From assembly GCA_029861795.1 (NCBI GenBank), contig JAOTYS010000050.1, positions 1 through 16,335 of the forward strand: DNA of 16,335 nt. The letters are read 5' to 3'. Shown here piece after piece: positions 1 to 8,359 of the stretch. A model generated the notes under the pieces. The model ran no database searches. It was not told the DNA's origin and worked only from the letters and a program-made list of their open reading frames with translations. This DNA is from Gammaproteobacteria bacterium. GTDB lineage: Bacteria; Pseudomonadota; Gammaproteobacteria; Arenicellales; JAOTYS01. Every line of letters begins with the position of its first letter. Position 1 is the stretch's first letter. The translations under genes and the position numbers were made by a program.

Positions 1-123
1 AGGCCGAATACCGCGTTAGATACTAACAGCACTGATGTGAAAGACACGGTAACGACGACCTCAGGGGTGCAGGGCGAGAACACGCCATCATCATCGCACC
101 AAGTACCGAGCAATACCGACTAA
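1..123 (+). CDS. C-terminal fragment of an unidentified protein
   Basis: Frame 1 is open from the first base to a TAA at 121-123, giving 40 residues with no start inside the window; the gene therefore enters from the left. The two other plus-strand frames hit stops within the first 25 bases. The residues are hydrophilic and rich in Thr, Ser, Asn and Asp (it ends HQVPSNTD), with no hydrophobic segment, which looks like a disordered tail. It converges on rlmD, leaving only 6 bases between the two stop codons, and I see no strong terminator there. One antisense frame is also open across the same bases, so coding on this strand is an inference. The function cannot be told from this tail. Confidence 0.5.
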   Translation, partial: RPNTALDTNSTDVKDTVTTTSGVQGENTPSSSHQVPSNTD

Positions 124-129
124 TCGGCC

Positions 130-1464
130 TCAAGTCGCCTCAAATACGGCAATACACTCCGCATGGTGCGTATGAGGGAACATATCCACGATGCCCACAT
201 GTTGCAGCACATAACCATGCTTGTGCACTATCACCTCGCTATCACGCGCGAGTGTCGCCGGATTACAGGAGATGTACACCATGCGCCCCGGTCGTAACAC
301 GGTCATGAGTTTTACCACTTCCATCGCACCAGAACGAGGTGGATCGAGTAAGACTTTGTCGTATCTGCACCGAAACCATTGCCCGTGGAATTTCTCCGCG
401 TAGAGGTCACTCTGGATGAAGCGAACATTGCTCTGACCGTTAATGCGTGCATTGTGTTGAGCTCGGGCCACCAGACCCGCGTCTCCTTCGACACCTAGTA
501 CAGCAACATCGCTTTTGGCAAGGGGCAGGGAAAAATTTCCGAGCCCACAGAACAGATCGAGCACAGTCTCTCCCGACTGTGGCTCAACCAGCGCGACCGC
601 CTGGTTCACCAGTTGTTCATTTAGTACACCATTGATCTGGATGAAATCAGTGGGCCGAAATTCGATCTTGATAGATTGATCCTTTACACGGTAGTACAAC
701 GGCGGCGCTTGGTTAGGCCATAGGCAGTAGACACTGTCTAGCCCGCAGGGCTGCAAATGCAGCTGCACAGTATGATCCTGAGCGAACTTCAAAAGCACTG
801 GTGTATCATGCTCATCAAGTTCCACCAGGTGACGCAGCACCAATGCCACTGCGTTGTCCCCCACCGCGACCTCTACTTGAGGGATGCGCTGAGCCGCGTT
901 TAGCCCGGCGATAAGTCGCTGCAGCTCCGGTAGTAGTGTGGCTACCCGAGGGTGCAGTACATCACAGGTGCTGATAGGTGTGACATAACTCGAGCGTTTT
1001 TCCCTGAAGCCCACGAGTACCCCGCCTTTTTTAGGCACAAAGCGCACTCCAAGTCGTGCCTTGCGACGATATCCCCATGGTTCCGTTGACAATGGCGGCA
1101 GCACATTTTCCGGCGTCACCCTACCTACACGTCGCAGGGTCTCAAGCACCATGTCTTGCTTGGTCTGGACTTGCGCAGAGTATTCCAAGTGTTGCAGTGC
1201 GCAACCGCCGCAAACTCCGAAATAGCTGCATCGCGGTTGTACACGGAATGGTGACGCATCGTGTATCTCAAGCAGCTCTGCCACATCGGAGGAACGTCGC
1301 CGACGCGTGCGCCTGAATCGGACACGCTCCCCCGGCAACACGCCGTCAACGAACACAGCCTTGCCGTCCGCCCGCACCACGCCGCGACCGTCATGGCTGA
1401 TGCCTTCCACGGCCCCGTCATAGACGGCGGTCGGATCCTCGTACTGTGATCTAGCTGTTACCAA
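130..1464 (-). CDS. rlmD: 23S rRNA (uracil-1939-C5)-methyltransferase RlmD
   Basis: Transfers a methyl group from S-adenosylmethionine to C5 of U1939 in 23S rRNA, in the cytoplasm. The protein has 444 residues, a normal family length. An N-terminal TRAM domain (about 13-70) is followed by the 4Fe-4S ligands C79, C85 and C88 (CSYFGVCGGC) and C167. The methyltransferase domain shows the SAM loop DLFCGLGNFSLPLA (303-316), LLDPPRSG (372-379), the catalytic nucleophile C400 in SCNPATLARD, and the likely base E436 in AECIAVFE. The start is a TTG without a clear ribosome binding site; no ATG or GTG lies upstream in frame, and the TRAM domain needs this region, so the start is moderately sure. It begins 32 bases after the exonuclease gene and is probably the last gene of that group. 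Confidence 0.95.
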   Translation of the reverse strand: MVTARSQYEDPTAVYDGAVEGISHDGRGVVRADGKAVFVDGVLPGERVRFRRTRRRRSSDVAELLEIHDASPFRVQPRCSYFGVCGGCALQHLEYSAQVQTKQDMVLETLRRVGRVTPENVLPPLSTEPWGYRRKARLGVRFVPKKGGVLVGFREKRSSYVTPISTCDVLHPRVATLLPELQRLIAGLNAAQRIPQVEVAVGDNAVALVLRHLVELDEHDTPVLLKFAQDHTVQLHLQPCGLDSVYCLWPNQAPPLYYRVKDQSIKIEFRPTDFIQINGVLNEQLVNQAVALVEPQSGETVLDLFCGLGNFSLPLAKSDVAVLGVEGDAGLVARAQHNARINGQSNVRFIQSDLYAEKFHGQWFRCRYDKVLLDPPRSGAMEVVKLMTVLRPGRMVYISCNPATLARDSEVIVHKHGYVLQHVGIVDMFPHTHHAECIAVFEAT

Positions 1465-1496
1465 GTTAGGTCGGGCGTTACCGGTGATGAGACCAA

Positions 1497-2270
1497 TCAG
1501 TTCGGCCAGCGCTCAAGGAACTCATCAAGGTGAGTTTTGTTTGCCTGACGCAGATGCTCGCGCATAATCTCACACTCCCGTTCCCAGCGAGATGCATCCA
1601 GGTTACCACGCAGCAGTTCCCATCTTAGGAAAATCAGGTAGGTATTCAGTACATCGATTTCGCAATAATTGCGTATCGCGTTGACCTCTCCTTTTAAATA
1701 TCGCTCCCAAACTGCTGCTCCGTTCATACCCATTTTTCCCGGGAAGCCCAGCATCGTAGCAATGTCATTCAACGGAGCAGCGGCGCGTAGTTGATACCCA
1801 GCCAATACATCCATAAGATCGGTATGGCGAAAGTGAAAGCGGTTGAGGTAATTGTTCCACCTGAAATCTCGATCGTCATCACCCAGCTCCCAGTACCGGG
1901 GCGCCGCGACGCCGTGCAACAATGATCGATAATGCAACACGGGTAGATCGAACCCACCCCCATTCCAGGAAACCAGAGTTGGCGTATAGCGCTCAATGCC
2001 GTCAAAAAAGCGAGTAATGATTTCCTTTTCGTTTGACCCTGCACTGCCCAGTGACCATACCTTGAAGTTATCACTATTTCTCAGCACGGCTGAAATCGCC
2101 ACGATCCGGTGGAGGTGTAGTGCCAAAAACTCGGAGCCGCCGGTCTGCTCGCGACGCTTCGCGAACATCGCTTGCGCTACGCCCTTATCCTCAAGATCAC
2201 CAAGATCGTGGAGGGAGCGTCCAGTTTCGATGTCCGGCACGGTTTCAATATCAAAAACGAGCACGTTCAC
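1497..2270 (-). CDS. Predicted 3'-5' exonuclease related to the PolB exonuclease domain (DEDDy)
   Basis: This 257-residue protein is a stand-alone exonuclease domain of the family called DNA_pol_B_exo2 (COG3298 type), expected to remove 3' nucleotides from DNA with two metal ions. The metal-binding residues of the DEDDy class are visible: D7 and E9 in VFDIETVP, D108 in NGGGFDLPVL, and Y202/D206 in YCEIDVLNTY (the Y-x3-D motif). No polymerase domain follows. It starts with GTG inside the recJ stop (GTGA, 4-base overlap), and a GGAG in the end of recJ can serve as its ribosome binding site, so translation is probably coupled to RecJ. A 3'-5' exonuclease beside a 5'-3' exonuclease suggests a shared DNA repair role, but this is inference; the substrate is not known from sequence. 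Confidence 0.88.
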   Translation of the reverse strand: MNVLVFDIETVPDIETGRSLHDLGDLEDKGVAQAMFAKRREQTGGSEFLALHLHRIVAISAVLRNSDNFKVWSLGSAGSNEKEIITRFFDGIERYTPTLVSWNGGGFDLPVLHYRSLLHGVAAPRYWELGDDDRDFRWNNYLNRFHFRHTDLMDVLAGYQLRAAAPLNDIATMLGFPGKMGMNGAAVWERYLKGEVNAIRNYCEIDVLNTYLIFLRWELLRGNLDASRWERECEIMREHLRQANKTHLDEFLERWPN

Positions 2271-4012
2271 GACTGCAACATCTCCAGGTGCTCGATAATC
2301 AATTGCGGCAGGCGCACCCCCCGATACTCGTTGACATCCAGTTTGTATGCAATGTGTATCTTCGACGACGGCATATCGTCATGATTTTGAAAGTATTGGA
2401 AAGCTATTGCTTCACACTCTTTGTTAGATTCCCCTTGGCGCAGATGCAATTTTAAGTGCACATCACCTACGACTTTGGTGTCTAAGATGGTGAAAACACC
2501 GTCGAACAAAGGCTCGGGGAATCCCTGACCCCAGGGCCCAGCGGATCTTACTAACTCGGCGAACTCCAGTCCTAATTCGGCGTCCTCTAACGACCCATCA
2601 CTCGCGATAACCCCCTCCAGATCACTATCGCCCAACCGCTCGCTCACTTGTCGTTCAAACGCTGCAGTAAACTCATCCAAGTCTCCACGGCGCAAAGTCA
2701 ACCCCGCCGCCATGGCGTGTCCACCGAACCGCTGCAGTAGCTTCGGATATTGTGTTGCCACCGCATCCAATACATCACGTATGTGTAGCCCCGCGATAGA
2801 GCGTGCGGACCCCTTGAGCTCACCATCGCCGCCGGGCGCGAATGCGATCACCGGTCGGTAGATTCGCTCACATACCCGCCCAGCCACAAGGCCCACCACG
2901 CCCTGATGCCATTGATCGTCAAACAGACACAGTGCCTTGGGAGAGCGTGTCCGATCCAACTTTATCCTTCCAACTGCCTCTGCCGCCTGCTGTTGCATTT
3001 GTGCCTCAATGCTACGGCGCTCCCGGTTAAGTTGATCCAACTGCATCGCCATAGCACGCGCTGAAGCTGCATCGGACGTGAGCAAGCACTCTATACCTAC
3101 AGACATATCCTCAAGCCGGCCCGCAGCATTTAAGCGCGGCGCAACGGCGTAGCCTAAATCGCTGGCTACTGCCCTGCCCGGTTCTCGACCGGCGACGTGC
3201 AGCAATGCATCTATGCCTGGACGACACCGCCCAGCATTGATTCGCTTCAGGCCCTGGAATACAAGAATGCGATTGTTATGATCCAATGGCACCAAGTCTG
3301 CGACCGTGCCCAGCGCCACCAGATCGAGAAATGCCGCCAGGTTGGGCTCCTTAATACCTCTAGTTTGAAACCACTGTAATGTTCGCAACCTGGCACGCAA
3401 CGCCAATAGCACGTAGAAAACAACCCCAACCCCCGCCAGATTCTTGCTAGGAAATCGATCACCAGGAACATTCGGATTCACGACTGCCGCTGCAGCCGGA
3501 AGCTCCGCACCGGGAAGATGATGATCGGTGATCAGCACAGTCATGCCTAATTCATTGGCTGCCCGCACGCCACTGCAACTTGAGATGCCGTTGTCCACTG
3601 TAATCAGCAGGTCTGGTTGCAGTGCTTTTGCCACATCCACAATCTCTGGAGTGAGGCCATATCCATACTCAAAGCGATTGGGGACTAAATACCCGACATC
3701 GACACAACCCATGGCCCGAAGCGCGAGCACGCCAAGGGCGCAGCTGGTAGCACCATCGGCATCAAAGTCACCCACAATCAACACCCTTGCATCGGCGTAC
3801 AGTGCATCCGCCAAAAGATCTACCGCCTGGTCGATTCCAGCGAGTTGCTCCGGCGGGAGCAGACGATCCAGGGAGTAATGCAACTGCTCCGGGGTATCTA
3901 CACTACGAGCCCGATAGATTCGGGCCAGTGTGGGGTGAATATGTTCGCTTTGGCGCAATTCATGCGTGTTCGAGTTAGCAATTCGGCGAACGATTTTATT
4001 TTTTAATATCAT
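2267..4012 (-). CDS. recJ: Single-stranded-DNA-specific 5'-3' exonuclease RecJ
   Basis: RecJ degrades single-stranded DNA 5' to 3' in recombination (RecFOR pathway), mismatch repair and base excision repair. From the ATG at 4012 the protein has 581 residues, full family length. DHH-phosphoesterase motifs appear in order: GDFDADG (about 82-87), VDNGIS (139-144), ITDHHLPG with DHH at 163-165, LAGVGVVFY, ALGTVADLVPL and APRLNAAGRL. A DHHA1 domain with FGGHAMAAG follows, then an OB-fold-like C-terminal part. A TTG at 4024 would add four residues; I prefer the ATG because family proteins begin close to here and neither start has a clear ribosome binding site. The RpfE-like gene lies 86 bases upstream, separated by an AT-rich stretch with a possible promoter. 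The last four bases overlap the exonuclease start. Confidence 0.95.
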   Translation of the reverse strand: MILKNKIVRRIANSNTHELRQSEHIHPTLARIYRARSVDTPEQLHYSLDRLLPPEQLAGIDQAVDLLADALYADARVLIVGDFDADGATSCALGVLALRAMGCVDVGYLVPNRFEYGYGLTPEIVDVAKALQPDLLITVDNGISSCSGVRAANELGMTVLITDHHLPGAELPAAAAVVNPNVPGDRFPSKNLAGVGVVFYVLLALRARLRTLQWFQTRGIKEPNLAAFLDLVALGTVADLVPLDHNNRILVFQGLKRINAGRCRPGIDALLHVAGREPGRAVASDLGYAVAPRLNAAGRLEDMSVGIECLLTSDAASARAMAMQLDQLNRERRSIEAQMQQQAAEAVGRIKLDRTRSPKALCLFDDQWHQGVVGLVAGRVCERIYRPVIAFAPGGDGELKGSARSIAGLHIRDVLDAVATQYPKLLQRFGGHAMAAGLTLRRGDLDEFTAAFERQVSERLGDSDLEGVIASDGSLEDAELGLEFAELVRSAGPWGQGFPEPLFDGVFTILDTKVVGDVHLKLHLRQGESNKECEAIAFQYFQNHDDMPSSKIHIAYKLDVNEYRGVRLPQLIIEHLEMLQS

Positions 4013-4034
4013 GTTATTTATCAATTAGATCAGA

Positions 4035-4063
4035 AATATTTCAACAGTATATTCTGAAGTCAA
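4035..4063 (-). promoter_or_regulatory. Candidate sigma-70 promoter of recJ
   Basis: The 86 bases between the RpfE-like gene and recJ (4013-4098) are much richer in A+T than the flanking genes. On the minus strand a TTGACT (4063-4058, five of six consensus bases) is followed after 17 bases by AATATT (4040-4035, four of six). Transcription would begin near 4028, about 16 bases before the recJ ATG at 4012. This would let recJ, the exonuclease and rlmD be expressed independently of the secretion genes. The -10 box is weak and the site rests on sequence match alone. Confidence 0.35.
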
Positions 4064-4098
4064 AAACGTGTGGCAAACTGGCCTCGGACCCTATCGCA

Positions 4099-5139
4099 CT
4101 ACTCCAATGCATGGCTAAACGCGCCCATAGATTTCGGCCGTCGCCACCACCGCCTCATCGTTCTGCGACTAATTTGAAAGCGCCCGCAAGCAGGATCCCA
4201 CATCTCAACGTATTCCAGCCTGCGTGACCTGATCGCTGCGACTAAGGGTTCCACCCAAGTGGATACAAACGAATCAGCGAAACTCGGCGCCGATCCGTCG
4301 ACATTATTCCATCGACGAGACTGCTCTTGAAAAACCACAAGATATCGTCCTGCCATCAGATCTTGCTCCAGCCAGTCATGAGCATCCTGTGGCAAGACCG
4401 TAATCGATGTGTTGCTTAGTTGGGCTAGTCCCTTGCACACAGGATCGTCGCTGCAGACCTGCGACCAATTTGCGGTGGGTGTAGGTGGTAGCTTTCCTCC
4501 ACCCCACAACCATAGACTGTTGACCGGCAAAGCACCGCGTGCCTCGCGATTTTCGTTTACTATCGAATCGTGCAACACCATTTGCACTTCGTTCAACCAG
4601 CGATGCCAAGACAAGGCATCCTCTCCGTAGGGCAGATAGGAATCAATGTCCCGGTTTGCCACCGCAGACAACTCATAAGTCCGGATCTTAGCTACGGGGT
4701 TAACTTTGAGATACCAACGATAGGGATGAGGGGCTTCAATACTACAGTCGGCCTCCAGCGTCGGTCGAATCTCGCTCACCAAATGCTGCGATTCTTCTGT
4801 GAATATATCCAGCTCGCTGCCTTCCATGAGCACTAGTTGACTGCGATCTGGTTGTAGGCAAACCGGATCCGCGCGCAACCACCAGCCATCATCAGGCATC
4901 CCGACATCCGCGATGCGAGTCACTGCAGCCACCGGCAAATCCACCGACTGTTGATATTCGACACCAAATGCTGTGAGTAACACCTGCTCCACAGTTTGTG
5001 AGCGTGCTGCAACAAAGTCTGCCCGTGCGGTGACGCGCTCCAAAATGTTGAGACTTGAGCCCACCAATGGTGCGGCGCCGTGTGAGCACAGCCCCGGCAC
5101 AATCAGTGTAACGCTGACCCGCTCTTTCCGTGGCCTCAC
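4099..5139 (-). CDS. rpfE: RpfE/COG4255-family protein (often labelled phosphoglycerate mutase)
   Basis: I recognise this 346-residue protein as the family that includes xanthomonad RpfE; its members are named regulatory protein or cofactor-independent phosphoglycerate mutase by distant similarity. Visible family features are an N-terminal LIVPGL, the segment DGWWLRADPVCLQPDRSQLVL split over 84-104, the signature PVNSLWLWGGGKLP (205-218), and a basic, Trp-rich C-terminus (RRWWRRP). There is no signal peptide or membrane segment, so it is probably cytoplasmic. The start is a GTG at 5139, with AAGG about ten bases upstream. It lies 22 bases after gspM and 86 before recJ. In Xanthomonas rpfE sits next to recJ, which supports the call. 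The biochemical role is unknown, and I see no reason to trust a mutase activity. Confidence 0.75.
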   Translation of the reverse strand: MRPRKERVSVTLIVPGLCSHGAAPLVGSSLNILERVTARADFVAARSQTVEQVLLTAFGVEYQQSVDLPVAAVTRIADVGMPDDGWWLRADPVCLQPDRSQLVLMEGSELDIFTEESQHLVSEIRPTLEADCSIEAPHPYRWYLKVNPVAKIRTYELSAVANRDIDSYLPYGEDALSWHRWLNEVQMVLHDSIVNENREARGALPVNSLWLWGGGKLPPTPTANWSQVCSDDPVCKGLAQLSNTSITVLPQDAHDWLEQDLMAGRYLVVFQEQSRRWNNVDGSAPSFADSFVSTWVEPLVAAIRSRRLEYVEMWDPACGRFQISRRTMRRWWRRPKSMGAFSHALE

Positions 5140-5161
5140 GCTGACACCACCTTGAAGCCCC

Positions 5162-5641
5162 TCAAGTCGCGCGTTGCAACGTCACTCGGATGGTGACTTT
5201 GTTTTGCTGACCGCGGTTGATAGTAGTAGAGACAACCTCTATACCTTGCTGCTTAAGTTCATCAATCCAAGTTAACCAAGGATCAAATTGTGCCTCGGTC
5301 AGCCAGACCTTAACCCGGTTTTCTTCGTCCGGTTGGATACGGCGAATAAATTGTTTGATTTTGTTGGCCTCTGCACTCTGCTCTATGATGGTCAGTAAAG
5401 GGATGTCATCATCACCGCGATTCTGGCCCCGGCTCGCCAGCAAAGGCTTTATCGCCTCGGCCTCAGCCTGCATCCAGTCTAAGGTTTGTTGTTTCGCCGG
5501 AACTTGGGCACGCAAAGACTCCAACTTCTGGTGCCACGGTTGCCACACCAGTAGGTATAGCAGCGCTACACCAAGGATCAGTGCGCCTGTTAGCAGAACC
5601 ACACGTTCTCGTTGGCTCAACGCATACCAACGTTGCATCAT
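5162..5641 (-). CDS. gspM: Type II secretion protein GspM
   Basis: GspM is an inner-membrane platform protein that binds GspL and helps connect the ATPase to pseudopilus assembly. The 159-residue product has a short cytoplasmic N-terminus (MMQRWYALSQRER), one transmembrane helix at about 14-33, and a periplasmic domain with a helical stretch and a C-terminal half compatible with the ferredoxin-like fold of the family. The order L then M and the 4-base ATGA overlap with gspL support the call. A GGAG eight bases before the ATG lies inside the gspL coding end. Length is typical. No gspN follows; the next gene is the RpfE-like one, 22 bases on. Confidence 0.9.
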   Translation of the reverse strand: MMQRWYALSQRERVVLLTGALILGVALLYLLVWQPWHQKLESLRAQVPAKQQTLDWMQAEAEAIKPLLASRGQNRGDDDIPLLTIIEQSAEANKIKQFIRRIQPDEENRVKVWLTEAQFDPWLTWIDELKQQGIEVVSTTINRGQQNKVTIRVTLQRAT

Positions 5642-6822
5642 GTCGCTCGCTCCAGTTTGAATCGGCCGCTCACACGATTTTCGCTAGAACCTGAGGAAAT
5701 CAATACCGAGCGGACTGTCTTGTCTTGTTCAAACCGTTTTTTGAGCTGATCAAGCCCAGCGAAGTTTCCCGTGCTGATAGTAATCAACAAGGCGTTATCG
5801 CGAAACGCCACCTCTTCGAGGGTCGCCTGTGAGGGTGGCACTGCGCGTGCAACTGTCGCAAGCAAATACTGAAACTCACCACGACCTGCAGCGCCCGAGG
5901 TCAACGCGATAACTTCCCGTTCCATCTGCACACGCGGGTTGACGATGCGTGTGATGTCGGGAAATGTTGTCCTAAAGGTTTGAACGATTTGAGCGTCCAA
6001 TTGCTCATTCTGACGCTTAAGTGAGAAGTACTCTGCTGAATCCGCGCCCACTTTGATTGCTGCAGCTAACGCCAGCATGGTCGCCGCTACCTTCAATCCG
6101 CCGGTGCTTTGATCACGCTGCGAGTCGGCGTAGGTGCCCTGTAATAAGTTAATCTCCGGGCCAGATTTACGATGATGTGCGACCCAGGAAGTGAAATCAT
6201 CCCCGATCTCCCATTCACTGACGGCGCTTCCATCCAGCTTGATCAACTGTCGTGCGAGCTCAGCGTCGTTCACCGCAATTGAGATGGTTTTGTCGGTCAG
6301 TTCTCGCCACCAAAATTCCATTGCGTCAATGTCGAATGCCATACCCGCCATCTGCTCCGCCCGCACGCAAATCCGATCGACGCCTGCCTTGGCGACCGTG
6401 TAACGGGCCTGGGGATGAATCGGCAATAATAGATAGTCCGGCAGCATCCGCTGAACCTTTAAGCCCGCCTCTTCCAACTCGCGAAGCCAGGCGTCAAGCC
6501 GCTCACGGGAAACTACTGCGACCGTGGCATCCGCACCGGGTCGCCAATCCAATAGCGCAAAGTGTAGGGCATCCACATCAGCGGATAACCCTTCCTCCAG
6601 CGCGTAGGGAAGCGCCGCTAGCACTTTGCGACGATTACGTGAGGGTACCGATACCTTGCGGGTCACGACCTCCTCACCCGGCACTACCGCCACCAGAGTC
6701 ACGCCCCAGCGCGACCTTGGAATCGCTGACAGCGAGTCCGCTTCTCCTCGGTCCAACACCGTGCCGCGTCGATCCACTTGGACCCAGCCGTAAGGTGAGC
6801 ACACGCTGAAGTACTGAATCAC
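5638..6822 (-). CDS. gspL: Type II secretion protein GspL
   Basis: GspL is a bitopic inner-membrane protein; its cytoplasmic actin-like domain binds the ATPase GspE and its periplasmic domain binds GspM. The 394 residues show the cytoplasmic domain with the family segment ALPYALEEGLSADVDALHF (70-88), PDYLLLP (128-134) and NLLQGTY (225-231). A modest hydrophobic stretch follows at about 243-259 as the only membrane candidate, then a helical linker and a C-terminal ferredoxin-like domain (about 315-378). It starts with GTG at 6822, preceded by GGAG at a six-base spacing, and overlaps the gspK stop by 4 bases (GTGA). It overlaps gspM by 4 bases at its end. The membrane segment contains a lysine and is weaker than usual. 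Confidence 0.92.
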   Translation of the reverse strand: MIQYFSVCSPYGWVQVDRRGTVLDRGEADSLSAIPRSRWGVTLVAVVPGEEVVTRKVSVPSRNRRKVLAALPYALEEGLSADVDALHFALLDWRPGADATVAVVSRERLDAWLRELEEAGLKVQRMLPDYLLLPIHPQARYTVAKAGVDRICVRAEQMAGMAFDIDAMEFWWRELTDKTISIAVNDAELARQLIKLDGSAVSEWEIGDDFTSWVAHHRKSGPEINLLQGTYADSQRDQSTGGLKVAATMLALAAAIKVGADSAEYFSLKRQNEQLDAQIVQTFRTTFPDITRIVNPRVQMEREVIALTSGAAGRGEFQYLLATVARAVPPSQATLEEVAFRDNALLITISTGNFAGLDQLKKRFEQDKTVRSVLISSGSSENRVSGRFKLERAT

Positions 6823-7760
6823 GATAGACTCCGACGCCTCCGCAGCACCACTGCAATCTGATCCGAAGGTCTGCGATAAATCACACTATCAAGGGTCAGG
6901 TTGACACGCCCAAACAGCGCCCGACTATGCACGCTGAAATATTCGCTGGATATTGTTATCAAAGGCCCTGCGATGTTCGCTTGGCCTGCCAACTCTGGCA
7001 ACACCAAGAAATCTTGGGTATCGGAGAATCCCTCTTCCCCCCGAGCTTCGATCAATGCTTGCGCCTGGGGCTCGCTCAACGCCGTTTCACCCAGTATTTG
7101 CAGCACGGGAAGCACCGCGGTGTTGACATTGATACGCACGTTGGTGGCGGGTAAAGCACTCACAAATGGCGCGATAACAGTGACTGCCTGTAGATCAAAT
7201 CCTTCGACCCACTGCAGTTCCCCCACCTCCGCAAACAGTCGGTTTGCCGCCCGATAGGGAGGGTCCTTCGACAAATATTCGCCATCCTCCGCACCAAAGT
7301 TCCCGGTGACATCCACATCAGCATCAATCCAATCCACGACCGCATCGGCAAGACCCTCCTCCAACTCAAGCACTCGCAACAACCGCACAAACGCCGGATA
7401 CCATACATTATCTCGACCTGCCTGAAGGTTATTCAGATTGAACAAGCCTTGCGCATCCACAACCTCAGTGGCAAGCGTACCTTCCTCTACTGGCACAGCC
7501 GGCAATAGTTCATTCCACGGTTCTTCGAGATGGTCAGTCTCGTTGTCGCGCATGTCACGCTCCAAAATCTTAGCTGCCCACTGCTCTGCACCCACCGCCA
7601 TCTGGAAGGTCTGTTCCGAATCACGCTGGTTAGCGATGCGGCGAATGGACAGATACTGATCGTCTATCAGGTAGACTGATAGCGTAGTGAGCAAGAACAA
7701 TATAAATAGCACCGTCACCAAAGCGACACCACGACAGCGCGATGTTGTGTCACACCCCAT
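6819..7760 (-). CDS. gspK: Type II secretion minor pseudopilin GspK
   Basis: GspK is the large minor pseudopilin that caps the pseudopilus tip with GspI and GspJ. From the ATG at 7760 it has 313 residues, the expected large size. The prepilin peptide MGCDTTSRCRG is followed by a hydrophobic helix beginning VALVTVLFIL; cleavage would fall after G11. Glu at position +5 of the mature chain is lacking, as usual for GspK. Family motifs are DAQGLFNLNNL (102-112), VVDWIDAD (141-148), YRAANRLFAEVGEL and INVNTAVLPVL. The frame runs upstream to a start at 7838, but that would put 26 extra residues before the prepilin peptide, so I chose 7760. It overlaps gspJ by 11 bases and gspL by 4. Confidence 0.93.
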   Translation of the reverse strand: MGCDTTSRCRGVALVTVLFILFLLTTLSVYLIDDQYLSIRRIANQRDSEQTFQMAVGAEQWAAKILERDMRDNETDHLEEPWNELLPAVPVEEGTLATEVVDAQGLFNLNNLQAGRDNVWYPAFVRLLRVLELEEGLADAVVDWIDADVDVTGNFGAEDGEYLSKDPPYRAANRLFAEVGELQWVEGFDLQAVTVIAPFVSALPATNVRINVNTAVLPVLQILGETALSEPQAQALIEARGEEGFSDTQDFLVLPELAGQANIAGPLITISSEYFSVHSRALFGRVNLTLDSVIYRRPSDQIAVVLRRRRSLS

Positions 7761-8358
7761 CTGGAACCTCGAACAGCCGTTGATATTGACGCTCATCAGA
7801 GAGCACGACAGTAATCTCCACACCCCTTGGCAAGGCATCCGGGTCGTCCCATTCTGCAGTGGATTCCAATTGCTGATCGGCAGTTAGACTAAAAAACAGC
7901 AATGACATGTCGGCGACATCTTCTAACACCAACCGACTTTGTTCGACGCTGTCCTGATCACGATCCAGCACCTGCCACGCGATGCGCAGCAGATCCCCAT
8001 CCTCCAAACGCCAAGCCACACGGGTCGCGCGTTGTACCGATGTTAACCCCGTCAAAGGTTGCGTCGTGGTCAGGCGTATCCGCTCACCTACCTCCGGTGG
8101 GTTGTCCGGCATAGCAATCAACATCGATTCAACATCACCGAAACCATCGCGCACTGGGCGCGAAGTGAGATAACGTAGATCTCGCGCTAGAAGATCGAAC
8201 GCGCGTTGCAGACTGCGCAACTCTTCGTTTTTGAGCGAAAGCTGATCCCGAGTCTCGAGAAAGCGAATTAAGCTGGCGTAACTTATGGCGGCAACTACTG
8301 CGAACAGAGCCATGGCGATCACCATTTCAAGCAACGTGAATCCGCGTGTGCGTCCCAT
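7750..8358 (-). CDS. gspJ: Type II secretion minor pseudopilin GspJ
   Basis: GspJ is a minor pseudopilin of the tip complex with GspI and GspK. The ATG at 8358 gives 202 residues starting MGRTRG, then FTLLEMVIAMALF, a classic prepilin N-terminus with Glu at +5 and cleavage after G6. The globular part has the family's RAFDLLARDLRYL helix (about 52-64) and the segment GDLLRIAWQVLDRD. The open frame extends to 8466, but a start there would add 36 polar residues before the signal and overlap gspI by more than 100 bases. With 8358 only one base separates the gspI stop from the start. It ends with an 11-base overlap with gspK. No clear ribosome binding site is seen, so coupling to gspI translation is likely. 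Confidence 0.93.
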   Translation of the reverse strand: MGRTRGFTLLEMVIAMALFAVVAAISYASLIRFLETRDQLSLKNEELRSLQRAFDLLARDLRYLTSRPVRDGFGDVESMLIAMPDNPPEVGERIRLTTTQPLTGLTSVQRATRVAWRLEDGDLLRIAWQVLDRDQDSVEQSRLVLEDVADMSLLFFSLTADQQLESTAEWDDPDALPRGVEITVVLSDERQYQRLFEVPDGV

Positions 8359-8359
8359 G

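Noticed and set aside
108..129. Terminator between the left-edge gene and rlmD
   Set aside because: The only pairing is a 4-bp stem (CCGA/TCGG around the TAA), without a U run on either strand.
4099..5139. The gene after gspM as gspN
   Set aside because: It has no signal peptide or transmembrane segment, and carries the NSLWLWGGG signature of the RpfE/COG4255 family.
6252..6809. Long plus-strand frame (185 codons) opposite gspL
   Set aside because: It is antisense to a clear gspL, rich in Pro, Arg and Ala as expected for a shadow frame, and has no domain features.
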